12,214 nucleotides of DNA from JAIVGV01 sp035295985 (GTDB lineage: Bacteria; Acidobacteriota; Blastocatellia; Pyrinomonadales; Pyrinomonadaceae): contig DATHBT010000066.1 of assembly GCA_035295985.1 (NCBI GenBank), positions 1 through 12,214 on the forward strand, written 5' to 3'. Below the pieces are notes generated by a model, which searched no databases, was not told the DNA's origin, and saw only the letters and a list, made by a program, of their open reading frames with translations. A program made the position numbers and the translations under genes. Position 1 is the first letter of the stretch; each line of letters opens with the position of its first letter. Positions 1-7,508 of this stretch are shown one piece after another.

Positions 1-1
1 G

Positions 2-493
2 GGCCGGCCGCCCCGCTACGAGGAGTTCCTCTCCGACATGCAGCTCCTCTCGGGGCCGCAGACGCCGGGGGAGCTGGAAGTCAGCAAGGCGACGTTCGCC
101 AAGGAGTTCATGGCGCGGCCCGCGCTGGCCGGGCGGCAGTCGTTCGCCGAGCGCAACGAGGGCTTGGGCACCCCGGCCGCGCTCGACCGGATGCTGGCCG
201 CGGCGGGCCTCGCGCTCTCCGCGCGCGACGCGCTGGCGGGCGACCTGGCCGCCGGGCGCAAGTCGCCCGCTCAGGTGCTGCGCGCCGTGGCCGAGAGCAA
301 CGAGGCGTCGGCGAGGTACTACAACCGCGGCTTCGTCTCGATGCAGTACTTCGGCTACTTGCAGCGCGACCCGGAGCCCGCGGGCTTCGACAACTGGGTG
401 CGGGTGCTCAGTGCGACGGGCGACTACCGCACCATGATCTTCGGCTTCATCCACTCGCAGGAGTACCTCTCGCGCTTCGGCCCGGCGCAGTAG
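2..493 (+). CDS. DUF4214 domain protein, C-terminal part (5' end outside window)
   Basis: The reading frame is open from base 2 with no stop, so the ATG at 38 is probably internal; the preceding residues (PRYEEFLSDM) read as an ordinary continuation of the domain. The visible ~163 residues match the C-terminal pattern of DUF4214 proteins: a helical stretch with TFAKEFMARP, a middle section with LDRMLAAAGL and VLRAVAESNEA, then the characteristic FVSMQYFGYLQRDPEPAGFDNWV and a final IHSQEYLSRFG. Such domains usually sit at the C-terminus of long, often exported proteins of acidobacteria and cyanobacteria. Their biochemical role is not established, so none is assigned. The gene ends with TAG at 491-493, 60 bp before the methyltransferase. 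Family assignment is from recognition of the motif pattern; the N-terminal architecture is unknown because it is cut off. Confidence 0.8.
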   Translation, partial: GRPPRYEEFLSDMQLLSGPQTPGELEVSKATFAKEFMARPALAGRQSFAERNEGLGTPAALDRMLAAAGLALSARDALAGDLAAGRKSPAQVLRAVAESNEASARYYNRGFVSMQYFGYLQRDPEPAGFDNWVRVLSATGDYRTMIFGFIHSQEYLSRFGPAQ

Positions 494-502
494 TTCCCGG
501 CC

Positions 503-540
503 GCCTGATCCCTCCGGCACTCGCCCCGCGCGTTAGGCGT
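503..540 (+). promoter_or_regulatory. Two-part motif, copy 1, upstream of the methyltransferase
   Basis: GCCTGATCC (503-511), 15 unconserved bases, then CGCGCGTTAG (527-536) followed by NCGT. The same two blocks at exactly the same spacing occur at 1878-1915, upstream of the small membrane protein gene. It could be a promoter for a particular sigma factor, an operator, or a remnant of a dispersed repeat. Here the second block is only 18 bp from the start codon, which is tight for a promoter. Confidence 0.35.
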
Positions 541-553
541 CGGAGGGAAATCG

Positions 554-1621
554 ATGAGCGCAACACTGATGGAAGAGATACAGACCGGACAGACGGAGAA
601 GGCGGAGACGCCGGCCGACGTGGCCTTCATCCAGATGGCGACGGGGCTGTGGGTCTCGAAGGCGATCTACGTGGCGGCGCGGCTGGGGGTGGCAGACCTG
701 CTTGCCGACGGGCCGAAGACGGTCGAGCAGTTGGCCGCCGAGACGGGCGCGCACGCGCCGACGCTCCGCAGGCTGCTGCGCGCGCTCGCGGGCGCGGGCG
801 TCTTCCGCGAGGACGCGGAGGGGCGCTACGAACTGACGCAGTTCGCGGAGTTTCTGCGCACGGACGTTCCCGGCTCGCAGCGCGGCTTCGCCCTGCACGT
901 CGGCGAGTCGCCGTCGTGGCAGGCCTGGGACGGCCTGCTCGAGAGCGTCCGCACAGGCGAGTCGGCGTTTAAGCGCGTCCACGGCATGGAAGTTTTCCCG
1001 TACTACGCGACGCACCCCGAGTCGAACGAGCCTTTCAACTCGGCGATGGTCGAGCTGTCGAACGTCGTCGCCGCGGCCGTGACGGAGGCTTACGACTTCT
1101 CGCGCTTCCGGCGGATCGCGGACGTGGGCGGCGGGCGCGGCGGGCTGCTGGCCGCCATCCTGAAAGCCGCGCCCGCGGCGCGCGGCGTCGTCTGCGATCA
1201 GCCCGAAGTGGTGGCGGGCGCGCGCGCGACGATGGAGGCCGCCGGGATCGCCGAACGGTGCGAGTACGCGGGGATCGACTTCTTCGAGGGCGTGCCCGAG
1301 GGGGCGGACGCTCACGTCCTCAAGTGGATCATCCACGACTGGGACGACGAGCGCGCGCTCACGCTCCTGCGCAACTGCCACCGGTCACTCGCCGACGGCG
1401 GCAGGCTGCTCCTCGTCGAAGCGGTCGTGCCCGAAGGGGGCGAGCCGTCGTTCTCTAAATGGATGGACCTGCAGATGCTGGTGATGACGGGGGGCCGGGA
1501 GCGCACGGCCGCCGAGTACCGCGCGCTGCTGGCCGAGGCCGGCTTCGAGATGACGAACGTGATCCCGACCAAGTCGCCCGTCTCAATCGTTGAGGCGGTC
1601 AAGGCCGGCGAACGCTCGTGA
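554..1621 (+). CDS. SAM-dependent O-methyltransferase, plant-COMT/CrtF-like family
   Basis: A 355-residue class I methyltransferase that transfers a methyl group from S-adenosylmethionine, in this family usually to a hydroxyl on an aromatic, polyketide or carotenoid substrate. Residues ~25-100 form the N-terminal dimerisation/winged-helix part (ATGLWVSKAIYVAARLGVADLL, then LRRLLRALAGAGVF, family signatures). The SAM-binding loop is DVGGGRGG at 190-197. The segment VLKWIIHDWDDE contains H261, at the place of the catalytic base His of plant caffeate O-methyltransferases, and is followed by LLLVEAVVP. Length is normal for the family and nothing is missing. The ATG at 554 is supported by GGAGGG at 542-547, six bases upstream. 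The substrate cannot be told: relatives include hydroxyneurosporene, puromycin and tetracenomycin methyltransferases, and no biosynthetic neighbours are visible. A strong hairpin follows the gene. Confidence 0.9.
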   Translation: MSATLMEEIQTGQTEKAETPADVAFIQMATGLWVSKAIYVAARLGVADLLADGPKTVEQLAAETGAHAPTLRRLLRALAGAGVFREDAEGRYELTQFAEFLRTDVPGSQRGFALHVGESPSWQAWDGLLESVRTGESAFKRVHGMEVFPYYATHPESNEPFNSAMVELSNVVAAAVTEAYDFSRFRRIADVGGGRGGLLAAILKAAPAARGVVCDQPEVVAGARATMEAAGIAERCEYAGIDFFEGVPEGADAHVLKWIIHDWDDERALTLLRNCHRSLADGGRLLLVEAVVPEGGEPSFSKWMDLQMLVMTGGRERTAAEYRALLAEAGFEMTNVIPTKSPVSIVEAVKAGERS

Positions 1622-1656
1622 AGTCTTAAAGCCTGATACGAGGGGCGGCTGCTGAA

Positions 1657-1696
1657 GGCCGCGCGCCGCGGGAATTGTCGCCCGCGGCGCGCGGCC
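1657..1696 (+). terminator. Strong GC hairpin after the methyltransferase gene
   Basis: A perfect 16-bp inverted repeat (1657-1672 with 1681-1696) with an 8-base loop, starting 36 bp after the methyltransferase stop. The downstream bases (ATTCCGTTTACG) are only weakly T-rich, so it is terminator-like but not a textbook intrinsic terminator. Being symmetrical, it could act on either strand. Confidence 0.6.
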
Positions 1697-1747
1697 ATTC
1701 CGTTTACGCCGACGGATGCCTCGCGGGTTAGTGCGGACGGAAGTTTT

Positions 1748-1853
1748 ATTCACTACAGAGGTCACAGAGGATCACGGGGGAAGGAGGGATTTGAGATTTC
1801 AGATTCGTGATCTCAAATTTTCTCCTCCGTGTCCTCCGTGGTGAATCTTTTTT
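1748..1853 (+). repeat. Palindromic intergenic element A, with T tract
   Basis: An imperfect long inverted repeat. The left arm begins ATTCACTACAGAGGTCACAG (1748-1767) and the right arm ends CTCCGTGGTGAAT (1834-1846). Arms contain short tandem units of the CACAGAGG type. The centre holds a second, perfect 9-bp inverted repeat, ATTTGAGAT (1789-1797) with ATCTCAAAT (1810-1818). The right arm is followed by CTTTTTTG (1847-1854), so the transcript would form a long hairpin ending in six U, compatible with intrinsic termination of plus-strand transcription. It is locally AT-richer than its surroundings. No gene is visible in it. I read it as a dispersed intergenic palindrome; copy number in the genome cannot be seen here. 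Confidence 0.65.
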
Positions 1854-1877
1854 GTCGCCACTGACGTGCTGCGGCGC

Positions 1878-1915
1878 GCCTGATCCTTTTCGCGGAGCGC
1901 GCGCGCGTTAGCCGT
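1878..1915 (+). promoter_or_regulatory. Two-part motif, copy 2, upstream of the small membrane protein
   Basis: GCCTGATCC (1878-1886) and CGCGCGTTAG (1902-1911) plus NCGT, at the same 24-bp start-to-start spacing as the copy at 503-540; the 15-bp spacers match at only about four positions. It lies 57 bp before the start codon at 1972, a reasonable distance for a promoter. Function is inferred only from recurrence and position. Confidence 0.35.
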
Positions 1916-1971
1916 GTAGAGGCGGAAACGGAATTCGTTCAAAAACGGTCGGGCTTGGAGGAGTCAAGGCG

Positions 1972-2274
1972 ATGTTGGCAATCATACTGACTGCGGGCGG
2001 GATGCTGGCGGCGGTCGTCGCGCTGGTGCTCGTGTCCGAGAATTTCGCTTACGGGGTGTCGCGCGCGGTCGAGGCCGCGTTCGAGCGGATCGAGGTTCGC
2101 CTGGATCGCCGCTCGCGAGCAATCTTCGCGGCAGAGCGCGACGCGGCGGGGGCCGAACAGGGCGCGGCGGGGCAGGTGGTCGTGTTGAAGGCGCGTGCGG
2201 CGAGCGCCGCGCAGTACGCCGCGGCGGGCGTCACGGGGCCGTTGCGCGTCACAGGGCCGCTTCGGGCAGCGTGA
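1972..2274 (+). CDS. Small single-pass membrane protein, unknown function
   Basis: A 100-residue protein not recognised as any family. Residues ~2-25 (LAIILTAGGMLAAVVALVLV) form one hydrophobic helix, so the protein probably sits in the inner membrane with the rest as a short soluble tail. Residues ~28-60 are charged and likely helical (ERIEVRLDRRSRAIFAAERD). The Ala-rich C-terminus carries a doubled VTGPLR. The start is well supported: ATG at 1972 with GGAGGAG at 1957-1963, eight bases upstream. Its last 26 bases overlap the end of the convergent kinase gene. The good ribosome site and membrane helix argue that it is a real gene; the region overlapping the kinase could make the C-terminus poorly conserved. 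No functional link to the kinase is proven. Confidence 0.6.
   Translation: MLAIILTAGGMLAAVVALVLVSENFAYGVSRAVEAAFERIEVRLDRRSRAIFAAERDAAGAEQGAAGQVVVLKARAASAAQYAAAGVTGPLRVTGPLRAA
2230..2265 (+). repeat. Imperfect 18-bp tandem duplication at the convergent gene ends
   Basis: Two 18-bp units (2230-2247 and 2248-2265), GTCACGGGGCCGTTGCGC then GTCACAGGGCCGCTTCGG, encode the doubled VTGPLR in the small membrane protein. The stop codon of the opposite-strand kinase (2249-2251) lies in the second unit, so the duplication may have helped set the 3' ends of both genes. Confidence 0.5.
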
Positions 2275-5200
2275 CGGCGTCGCCCGAAACTTCCTCCCCC
2301 GCGGCGGTGACGGGGCGCGTGCTGGGCGAGGGGTGGTGCGGCGCGGACGGCGCGTGGCCGTGGCGGACGAGAATCTCTTCGAAGCGCGGGTCGGGGCGCA
2401 GCGGGTCGAGGTGGGGATCGACGCGCGCGAAGGTGAAGCCGACGGTGTGCTCGCGCCCCGCCCGTTCGAGCCACTCCAGCCCCTCGTCTCGCTCGCCGAG
2501 CAGCGCGAGCACGACGGCGATCTCGTAGGCCGTCACCCACTCGGTGTCACGCTTCTCGATCAACTCGCGGAGCAGTTCGCGCGCCTCTTCGGTGCGGCCG
2601 GCGGCGGCGAAGACGTGGGCGCGCTTGGCGCGCGTCGTCGGCGTCTCGCCCGCGAAGACGCGCTCCTGCTCGAAGACGGACAGCGCCTCGTCGTGCAGGC
2701 CCTTGCGCTCGTAGGCCCAGCGTAGGACGACGTGGGCGGCGACCGAGCCGGGGTCCAGTTCGAGCGCGCGGTGGCACTGCTCGATGGCCTCGTCGAAGCG
2801 GCGGGCGAGGAAGAGGACGTTGGCGACGGCCGTCGCCATGACGGGCGAGCGCGGGTTTAACTCCCGCGCTTTTTTGATCTCACTGATGGCCTCCGTGTGG
2901 CGGCCCATCGCCGAGAGGTTGAAGGCGTGCCAGCGGCGCGCGACCGGGTTCGCGGAATTGAGTTCCACGGCGCGGCGAAGCTCGCGCTCCGCGGAGGCGA
3001 AGTCGCGGTCGTAGTGGCAGATGACGAAGCCCAGGGAGGCGTGGGCCTCGGCCAACTCCGGGTCGGCCTCGACCGCGTTCTGCGCCGCGCGCTTCGCGCA
3101 CTCCCAGGCGTCGTCGGGCGGCGGCTCGACGTACCAGTTGAGCAGGGCGTAGCAGTCGGCCATCTCGGCATAGGCCAGCGCGAACGACGGGTCGCGCTCG
3201 ACCGCCCGCTCTAGCCGTTCGATTGCCTGGCGCAGGCCTTCGGCCGTGCGGCGCGTGGCGTAGTAGCGCCCGGCCACGTAGAGCTGGTGGGCCTCGTCGT
3301 CCTGCGTGCGGCGCGGGGCGGGCGCTGCGGCGGCGTTGGCGGCGGGCGCGGGCGGCGGCGCGGGCGTTGCGCGCGGCCGGATCGTGCGGCCGGAGGGGAC
3401 GGCCGCCCCGCCGATGCGGCGCAGCAGTTCCTCGAAGCGCGCCTCGCCGCGCAACGCGTCGAGCTGCGGCTCGGTCGGCATCCAGACGCTCCACACGTCC
3501 CTGACCTCAAGCGACTCTTCGAGCAGAGAGAGGGCGCACTCGCGCTCGCCGAGGTGCAGGTGCGCGACCGCGAGGTTGAAGGGCGAGACGTGGCGGCCGG
3601 CGGACGCGTCCCGCGCTAGCTGTTCGAGCAGCGCGCGAGCCTCGCCCTGCTTGCCGTCGGCGGCGTAGGTCGCCGCGAGGCTCGCGACGGGCCAGGGCGC
3701 GCCGCCCATCAACTCGACGGCGCGGCGGCCGTGCTCGGCGGCCTCATCGAACCGGCCGGCCTGCCGCAGAATCCAGCCGTAGGTCGTGCGGCCGTGGCCG
3801 AAGTCGGGGTCGGTGGCGAAGGTGCGGGCGGCCTGCGTCTGCGCCTCGTCGAAGCGGCGCGCGTGGTAAAGGATCCAGGCGAGGTGCTGGCGGTTGAAGG
3901 CCGAGGCGGGGTCGAGTTCGGCGGCGCGGCGCGACGAGGAGACGGCGGCGTCGGCGTCTCCGCGCCCGACCTGCAGCACGGAGTTGAAGACGTGGCCGAG
4001 CGCGTAGTTCGGACTCAGGCGCAGGGAGCGGCGCAGGAGCCGCTCGGCCTCCGCGCGGTCGAGGTCGTGGAAGAGCGAGATGAAGCCGAGGATGGCGTAG
4101 GCCTCCCCGAGCTGGTCGTCGAGCCGGATGGCGCGTTCGCCCGCCGCTCGCGCCAGCTCGCCGTACTCGCGCGGCGGCGCTCCCGCGAAGGCCGTCATGC
4201 AGAAGTAGCACTCGGCCATGCCCGCGTGCGCGAGCGCGTAGCGCGCGTCGAGCGAGACGGCGCGCTCGAACTGCGCGAGCGAGCGGGCGAGGTTGTCCGG
4301 CGTGACGAGGCTCAGGTGGTAGCGCCCGCGCAGGTACGCCTCGAACGCCTCGACGCTGTTCGTGCCGCGCTTGGCGAGCCGCTGCCGCTCGTCGCCCGAC
4401 AGTCGGGGAACGAGCGCCTCGGCGACGCGCGTCGAGACCTCGTCCTGTATGCGGAGCACGTCCGTGAACTCTTCGTCGAACGAGTCGGCCCAGACGGTCG
4501 TGCCGGCCGAGACGTTCAGCAGTTGGACGGAGACGCGGACGCGCTCGCCCGCGCGCTGCACGTGGCCGCTGACGACGTACTCCGCGCCGAGTTCGCGGCC
4601 CGCGGCAAACGGATCGACGCCCTCGCCGCCGAAGCGCATGACGCTGCCCGTCGGCCGCACGGCGAACCTTTGGACGTTCGACAGCCGCGTGATCAGCGCG
4701 TCGGCGAGTCCGACGCCGAGGTAGCCGTCCGTCTCCTCGTCGCGCGGCGCGCCGATGACCTTGAGCGGGAGGACGGCGACGGAGCGCGGGGCGGCCTGCT
4801 GCTGCTGCGGGGCGGCGGCGTCGCGGCGGGCGGCGAGCGGGTTGTTGGTGCGCCGCATGAGATCGCGGAAGCGCGGGTCGTCGCGAAGGGGATCGAGGCG
4901 CGGCTCGACGCCGAGCCAGGTGAGCCAGGCGTCGCGGATCGTGTGGGCCTCTTCGAGCAGGGCGAGCGCGGCCTCGCTGTCGCCCAGCCCGCAGTGAACC
5001 ATCGCGAGCAGGTACGGCGAGACGTAGCGGCCGGCCGAAGTCTCCTCGATCTCGCGCAGCAGCGAGCGCGCCTCCTCCGGCCGCCCCGCCTCCGCGTACG
5101 TCATCGCGAGCCAGGAGAGCGAGTAGGGGCTGCGCGAGAAGACTTCGGCGGCTTCGAGTCCTTCCGTGATCGCCTCGTCGTACTCGCCGGCCTGCGCGAG

Positions 5201-7498
5201 CGTGTGGCCGAGGAAGAGGTGGCCGATGCCGTGCGTCGGCTCCAGGGCGACCAGGCGGCGCGCGGCGGCGACGGCGTCGTCGTAGCGGCGCGACTGGTAG
5301 TTGCACCACGTCGCCGTGTGGAGCGTCATCGCCGAGAGCGGGTCGAGACGCAGGGCGCTGCGGGCCTCGCGGGCGGCCTCGTCGAAGCGGCCCTCCATCA
5401 TCAACTGGTAGGCGTACCAGACGTGCGCGGTCGTGTAGTTCGGGTTCAGGGCGACGGCGCGGCGGCAGTGGGCCTCGGCCGTGCCCCAGTCGAAGTCGTG
5501 AGTGAGCGTGGCGAAGCCGAGCGCGGCGTAGCCTTCGGGCAGCGCGGGGTCTAACTGGACGGCGCGGAGCGCGGCCTCCTTCGCGGCGGCCGAAGTCTCG
5601 GCGAAGGGCATCACGCAATAGACGCCGAGCCAGTTGAAGTAGTCGGCTATCCCCGCGTGCGGGAGCGCGTAGTTCGGATCAATCGCGACGGCGTCGTGGA
5701 AGTGCGTCAGCGCGCGAGCGAGGCCCTCCTCCGTGAAACTGTTCCAGTGGTAGCGCCCGCGCAGGTACGCCTCGTGCGCCTCGACGCTGTCCGTGCCCCC
5801 CTTCGCCAGGCGCTGGCGCTCGCCGCCGGTCAACTCTGGAACCAGGGCCTCGGCGACCTGCGACGAGACCGCGTCTTCGAGCGCGAGCACGTCCGTGAAC
5901 TTCTGATCGAACTGGCCGGCCCAGACGGCCGACCCTTTGCGCACGTCGAGCAGTTGGAGCGTGACGCGGATGCGCTCGCGGTCGCGGTGGATGCGCCCTT
6001 CGAGGACGAAGGAGACGCCAAGCTCGCGCCCCGCGGCGAGCGGATCGGTGTTCTCGTCGTTGAACCTGAGCACGCTGCTCGTCGGACGCAGCGCGAAGCG
6101 GCGCAGGCTGCCCAGGCGCGTGATCAGCGCGTCGGCCAAGCCCACTCCGAGGTAGCCGTCGGTCTCTTCGTCGCTCGATCTGCCGATGACGCGCAGGGGG
6201 AGCACCGCGAGCGACTTCTCGACCGCCTGACGCGCTTCGGGGACGATGCGGCCGGGCGAGGGGAAGTAGGACGGGGCGAGGACGGGCTTGCCCTCGATGT
6301 GGCGCATGAGGTCGTCGCGCAGGGCCTGCGCCGACTCGTAGCGGTCGCCCGGCTCCTTGCGCAGCGCCTTCATCACGACGTTGTCGAGATCGCCGGCCAG
6401 GTCGCGCCGCAAAGATTCGGCCGTCGCCCCGCGGTTCTCGTAAACGAAGCTCAGGGCCTGCGACTCGCCGCCCGGCGGGTGGGGGAAGAGGAGATCGTCC
6501 GTGTCCGTGATGACCTCGCTCGGCCGCTCCGGCTCCTCCTCGCAGATGACGCGCGCGATCTCGTGCGACGCGCGGGCGTGCAGGTGGTAAGGCTTGTGGC
6601 CCGTCAGCAGCTCGTAGAGCAGCACGCCGAGCGAGTAGATGTCGGTCGCGGTCGTGACGGGCTGACCCAGCGCCTGTTCGGGCGAGGCGTATTCGGGCGT
6701 CATCAGGCGCATCGCCGTCGCGGTCGGGTCGTGGGTGATGTCGCCGACGAGTTCGGGGTTGAGGAGCTTGGCGATGCCGAAGTCTAAAAGTTTCGGCGTG
6801 CCGGAAGCGGTGACCAGGACGTTCGACGGCTTGATGTCGCGGTGGATGACGTGGCCGCGGTGCGCGTAGGAGACGGCGTCGCAGAGCTGGCAGAAGAGGC
6901 GCAGGCGCTGGCGGACGTTGAGCCGCCGCTCGTCGCAGTAGCGGTAGAGCGGCAGCCCCTCGATGTACTCCATGACGAAATAGGGCAGTCCGTCCTCGGT
7001 CGTGCCGCCGTCTAAGAGCCGTCCGATGTTCGGGTGATCGAGCGTGGCGAGAATCTGCCGCTCGTTGCGGAAGCGGCGCAGGATGAAGTCCGTGTCCATC
7101 CCGCGCTTGATCAGTTTGACGGCGACCCTCTGGCGGAACTCGCCGTCGGCGCGCTCGGCCAGATAGACCGCGCCCATGCCGCCGCGGCCGATCTCTTGGA
7201 TCAGCTTGTACGGGCCGATGCGGCGGCCGATCATCGGGTCGGGCGTCGGCTCGCCCATCTCGTCCATCGCGCCCGTGGTGAAGAGGCCCGCGCCCGTGCG
7301 GATGTCGACGACGACCTGCGCGGGCTGCTCGATGAAGTCGCCCGACTCCTCGTACTGATCGACCAGCGCCGTGACCTGTTGGCACAACTCCTCGTCGCCC
7401 GCGCACGCCGTCGAGATGTACTCCGCCCGCTCGGCCTCGGGGAGATCGAGCGCCGCTTGGAATACCTCTTCGACCTGTTTCCAGCGTTCCGGGGACAT
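2249..7498 (-). CDS. Giant Ser/Thr protein kinase with repeated TolB-like/TPR modules
   Basis: A 1,749-residue Hanks-type kinase that phosphorylates Ser/Thr on unknown partners. Residues 1-70 (MSPERWKQVEEVFQAALDL) are the helical leader typical of acidobacterial kinases. The kinase domain (~97-390) is complete: G-loop GRGGMG 104-109, K128, HRD with D221, DFG 239-241, then TPEYASPEQ. A linker without a membrane helix leads to a TolB/FlgO-like domain (~428-555; SLAVLPLRVIG, YLGVGLADALITRL) and TPR repeats (~578-886). The same TolB-TPR unit recurs 477 residues later (TolB from ~905, TPR ~1055-1363), and a third TPR unit (~1396-1715) lacks the TolB part. Ala/Pro/Gln-rich linkers separate the units. 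The ATG at 7498 was chosen because conserved sequence begins there; an upstream GTG at 7561 lies inside a palindrome. No clear Shine-Dalgarno is visible. It is 80 bp downstream of a sigma gene, probably one operon. TPRs suggest partner binding; the TolB-like role is unknown. Confidence 0.93.
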   Translation of the reverse strand: MSPERWKQVEEVFQAALDLPEAERAEYISTACAGDEELCQQVTALVDQYEESGDFIEQPAQVVVDIRTGAGLFTTGAMDEMGEPTPDPMIGRRIGPYKLIQEIGRGGMGAVYLAERADGEFRQRVAVKLIKRGMDTDFILRRFRNERQILATLDHPNIGRLLDGGTTEDGLPYFVMEYIEGLPLYRYCDERRLNVRQRLRLFCQLCDAVSYAHRGHVIHRDIKPSNVLVTASGTPKLLDFGIAKLLNPELVGDITHDPTATAMRLMTPEYASPEQALGQPVTTATDIYSLGVLLYELLTGHKPYHLHARASHEIARVICEEEPERPSEVITDTDDLLFPHPPGGESQALSFVYENRGATAESLRRDLAGDLDNVVMKALRKEPGDRYESAQALRDDLMRHIEGKPVLAPSYFPSPGRIVPEARQAVEKSLAVLPLRVIGRSSDEETDGYLGVGLADALITRLGSLRRFALRPTSSVLRFNDENTDPLAAGRELGVSFVLEGRIHRDRERIRVTLQLLDVRKGSAVWAGQFDQKFTDVLALEDAVSSQVAEALVPELTGGERQRLAKGGTDSVEAHEAYLRGRYHWNSFTEEGLARALTHFHDAVAIDPNYALPHAGIADYFNWLGVYCVMPFAETSAAAKEAALRAVQLDPALPEGYAALGFATLTHDFDWGTAEAHCRRAVALNPNYTTAHVWYAYQLMMEGRFDEAAREARSALRLDPLSAMTLHTATWCNYQSRRYDDAVAAARRLVALEPTHGIGHLFLGHTLAQAGEYDEAITEGLEAAEVFSRSPYSLSWLAMTYAEAGRPEEARSLLREIEETSAGRYVSPYLLAMVHCGLGDSEAALALLEEAHTIRDAWLTWLGVEPRLDPLRDDPRFRDLMRRTNNPLAARRDAAAPQQQQAAPRSVAVLPLKVIGAPRDEETDGYLGVGLADALITRLSNVQRFAVRPTGSVMRFGGEGVDPFAAGRELGAEYVVSGHVQRAGERVRVSVQLLNVSAGTTVWADSFDEEFTDVLRIQDEVSTRVAEALVPRLSGDERQRLAKRGTNSVEAFEAYLRGRYHLSLVTPDNLARSLAQFERAVSLDARYALAHAGMAECYFCMTAFAGAPPREYGELARAAGERAIRLDDQLGEAYAILGFISLFHDLDRAEAERLLRRSLRLSPNYALGHVFNSVLQVGRGDADAAVSSSRRAAELDPASAFNRQHLAWILYHARRFDEAQTQAARTFATDPDFGHGRTTYGWILRQAGRFDEAAEHGRRAVELMGGAPWPVASLAATYAADGKQGEARALLEQLARDASAGRHVSPFNLAVAHLHLGERECALSLLEESLEVRDVWSVWMPTEPQLDALRGEARFEELLRRIGGAAVPSGRTIRPRATPAPPPAPAANAAAAPAPRRTQDDEAHQLYVAGRYYATRRTAEGLRQAIERLERAVERDPSFALAYAEMADCYALLNWYVEPPPDDAWECAKRAAQNAVEADPELAEAHASLGFVICHYDRDFASAERELRRAVELNSANPVARRWHAFNLSAMGRHTEAISEIKKARELNPRSPVMATAVANVLFLARRFDEAIEQCHRALELDPGSVAAHVVLRWAYERKGLHDEALSVFEQERVFAGETPTTRAKRAHVFAAAGRTEEARELLRELIEKRDTEWVTAYEIAVVLALLGERDEGLEWLERAGREHTVGFTFARVDPHLDPLRPDPRFEEILVRHGHAPSAPHHPSPSTRPVTAAGEEVSGDAVTLPEAAL
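2354..3313 (-). repeat. Kinase internal module 3 (TPR only)
   Basis: Residues ~1396-1715. The unit starts at the TPR landmark YVAGRYYATR (Y1407), equivalent to YLRGRYH in modules 1 and 2, and ends with PHLDPLRPDPRFEEILVR. The TolB-like ~125 residues are absent: the step from module 2 to 3 is 352 residues instead of 477. A Pro/Ser-rich, probably disordered tail of ~34 residues ends the protein. Confidence 0.8.
3356..4786 (-). repeat. Kinase internal module 2 (TolB-like + TPR)
   Basis: Residues 905-1381 of the kinase. It repeats the landmarks of module 1: RSVAVLPLKVIG, YLGVGLADALITRL, AYLRGRYHLS (Y1055) and PQLDALRGEARFEELLRR. It continues into a Pro/Ala-rich linker before module 3. Some DNA is identical to module 1, for instance 4316-4343 equals 5747-5774. 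Confidence 0.85.
4787..6217 (-). repeat. Kinase internal module 1 (TolB-like + TPR)
   Basis: Residues 428-904 of the kinase. The TolB-like part opens with KSLAVLPLRVIG, and the TPR part opens around AYLRGRYHWN (Y578) and ends near PRLDPLRDDPRFRDLMRR. A short Gln-rich linker (QQQQ at 898-901) closes the unit. It aligns without gaps to module 2 at the landmarks checked, at an offset of 1,431 bp. Confidence 0.85.
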
Positions 7499-7508
7499 CG
7501 GTAGAGCC

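Noticed and set aside
1748..1853. CRISPR array or insertion sequence end
   Set aside because: The short tandem units lie in inverted arms without regular spacers, and there is no transposase gene or target-site duplication I can see.
1924..1950. ECF-like promoter GGAAAC-N16-CGGTC before the small membrane protein
   Set aside because: It would start transcription on or after the ribosome site at 1957-1963, leaving no usable leader.
3731..5554. Long plus-strand open frames opposite the kinase gene (also 5657-6787 and 7034-7504)
   Set aside because: They are shadows of the high-GC kinase frame: Arg/Val/Glu-rich low-complexity translations with no domain, while the minus frame gives clear kinase and TPR sequence.
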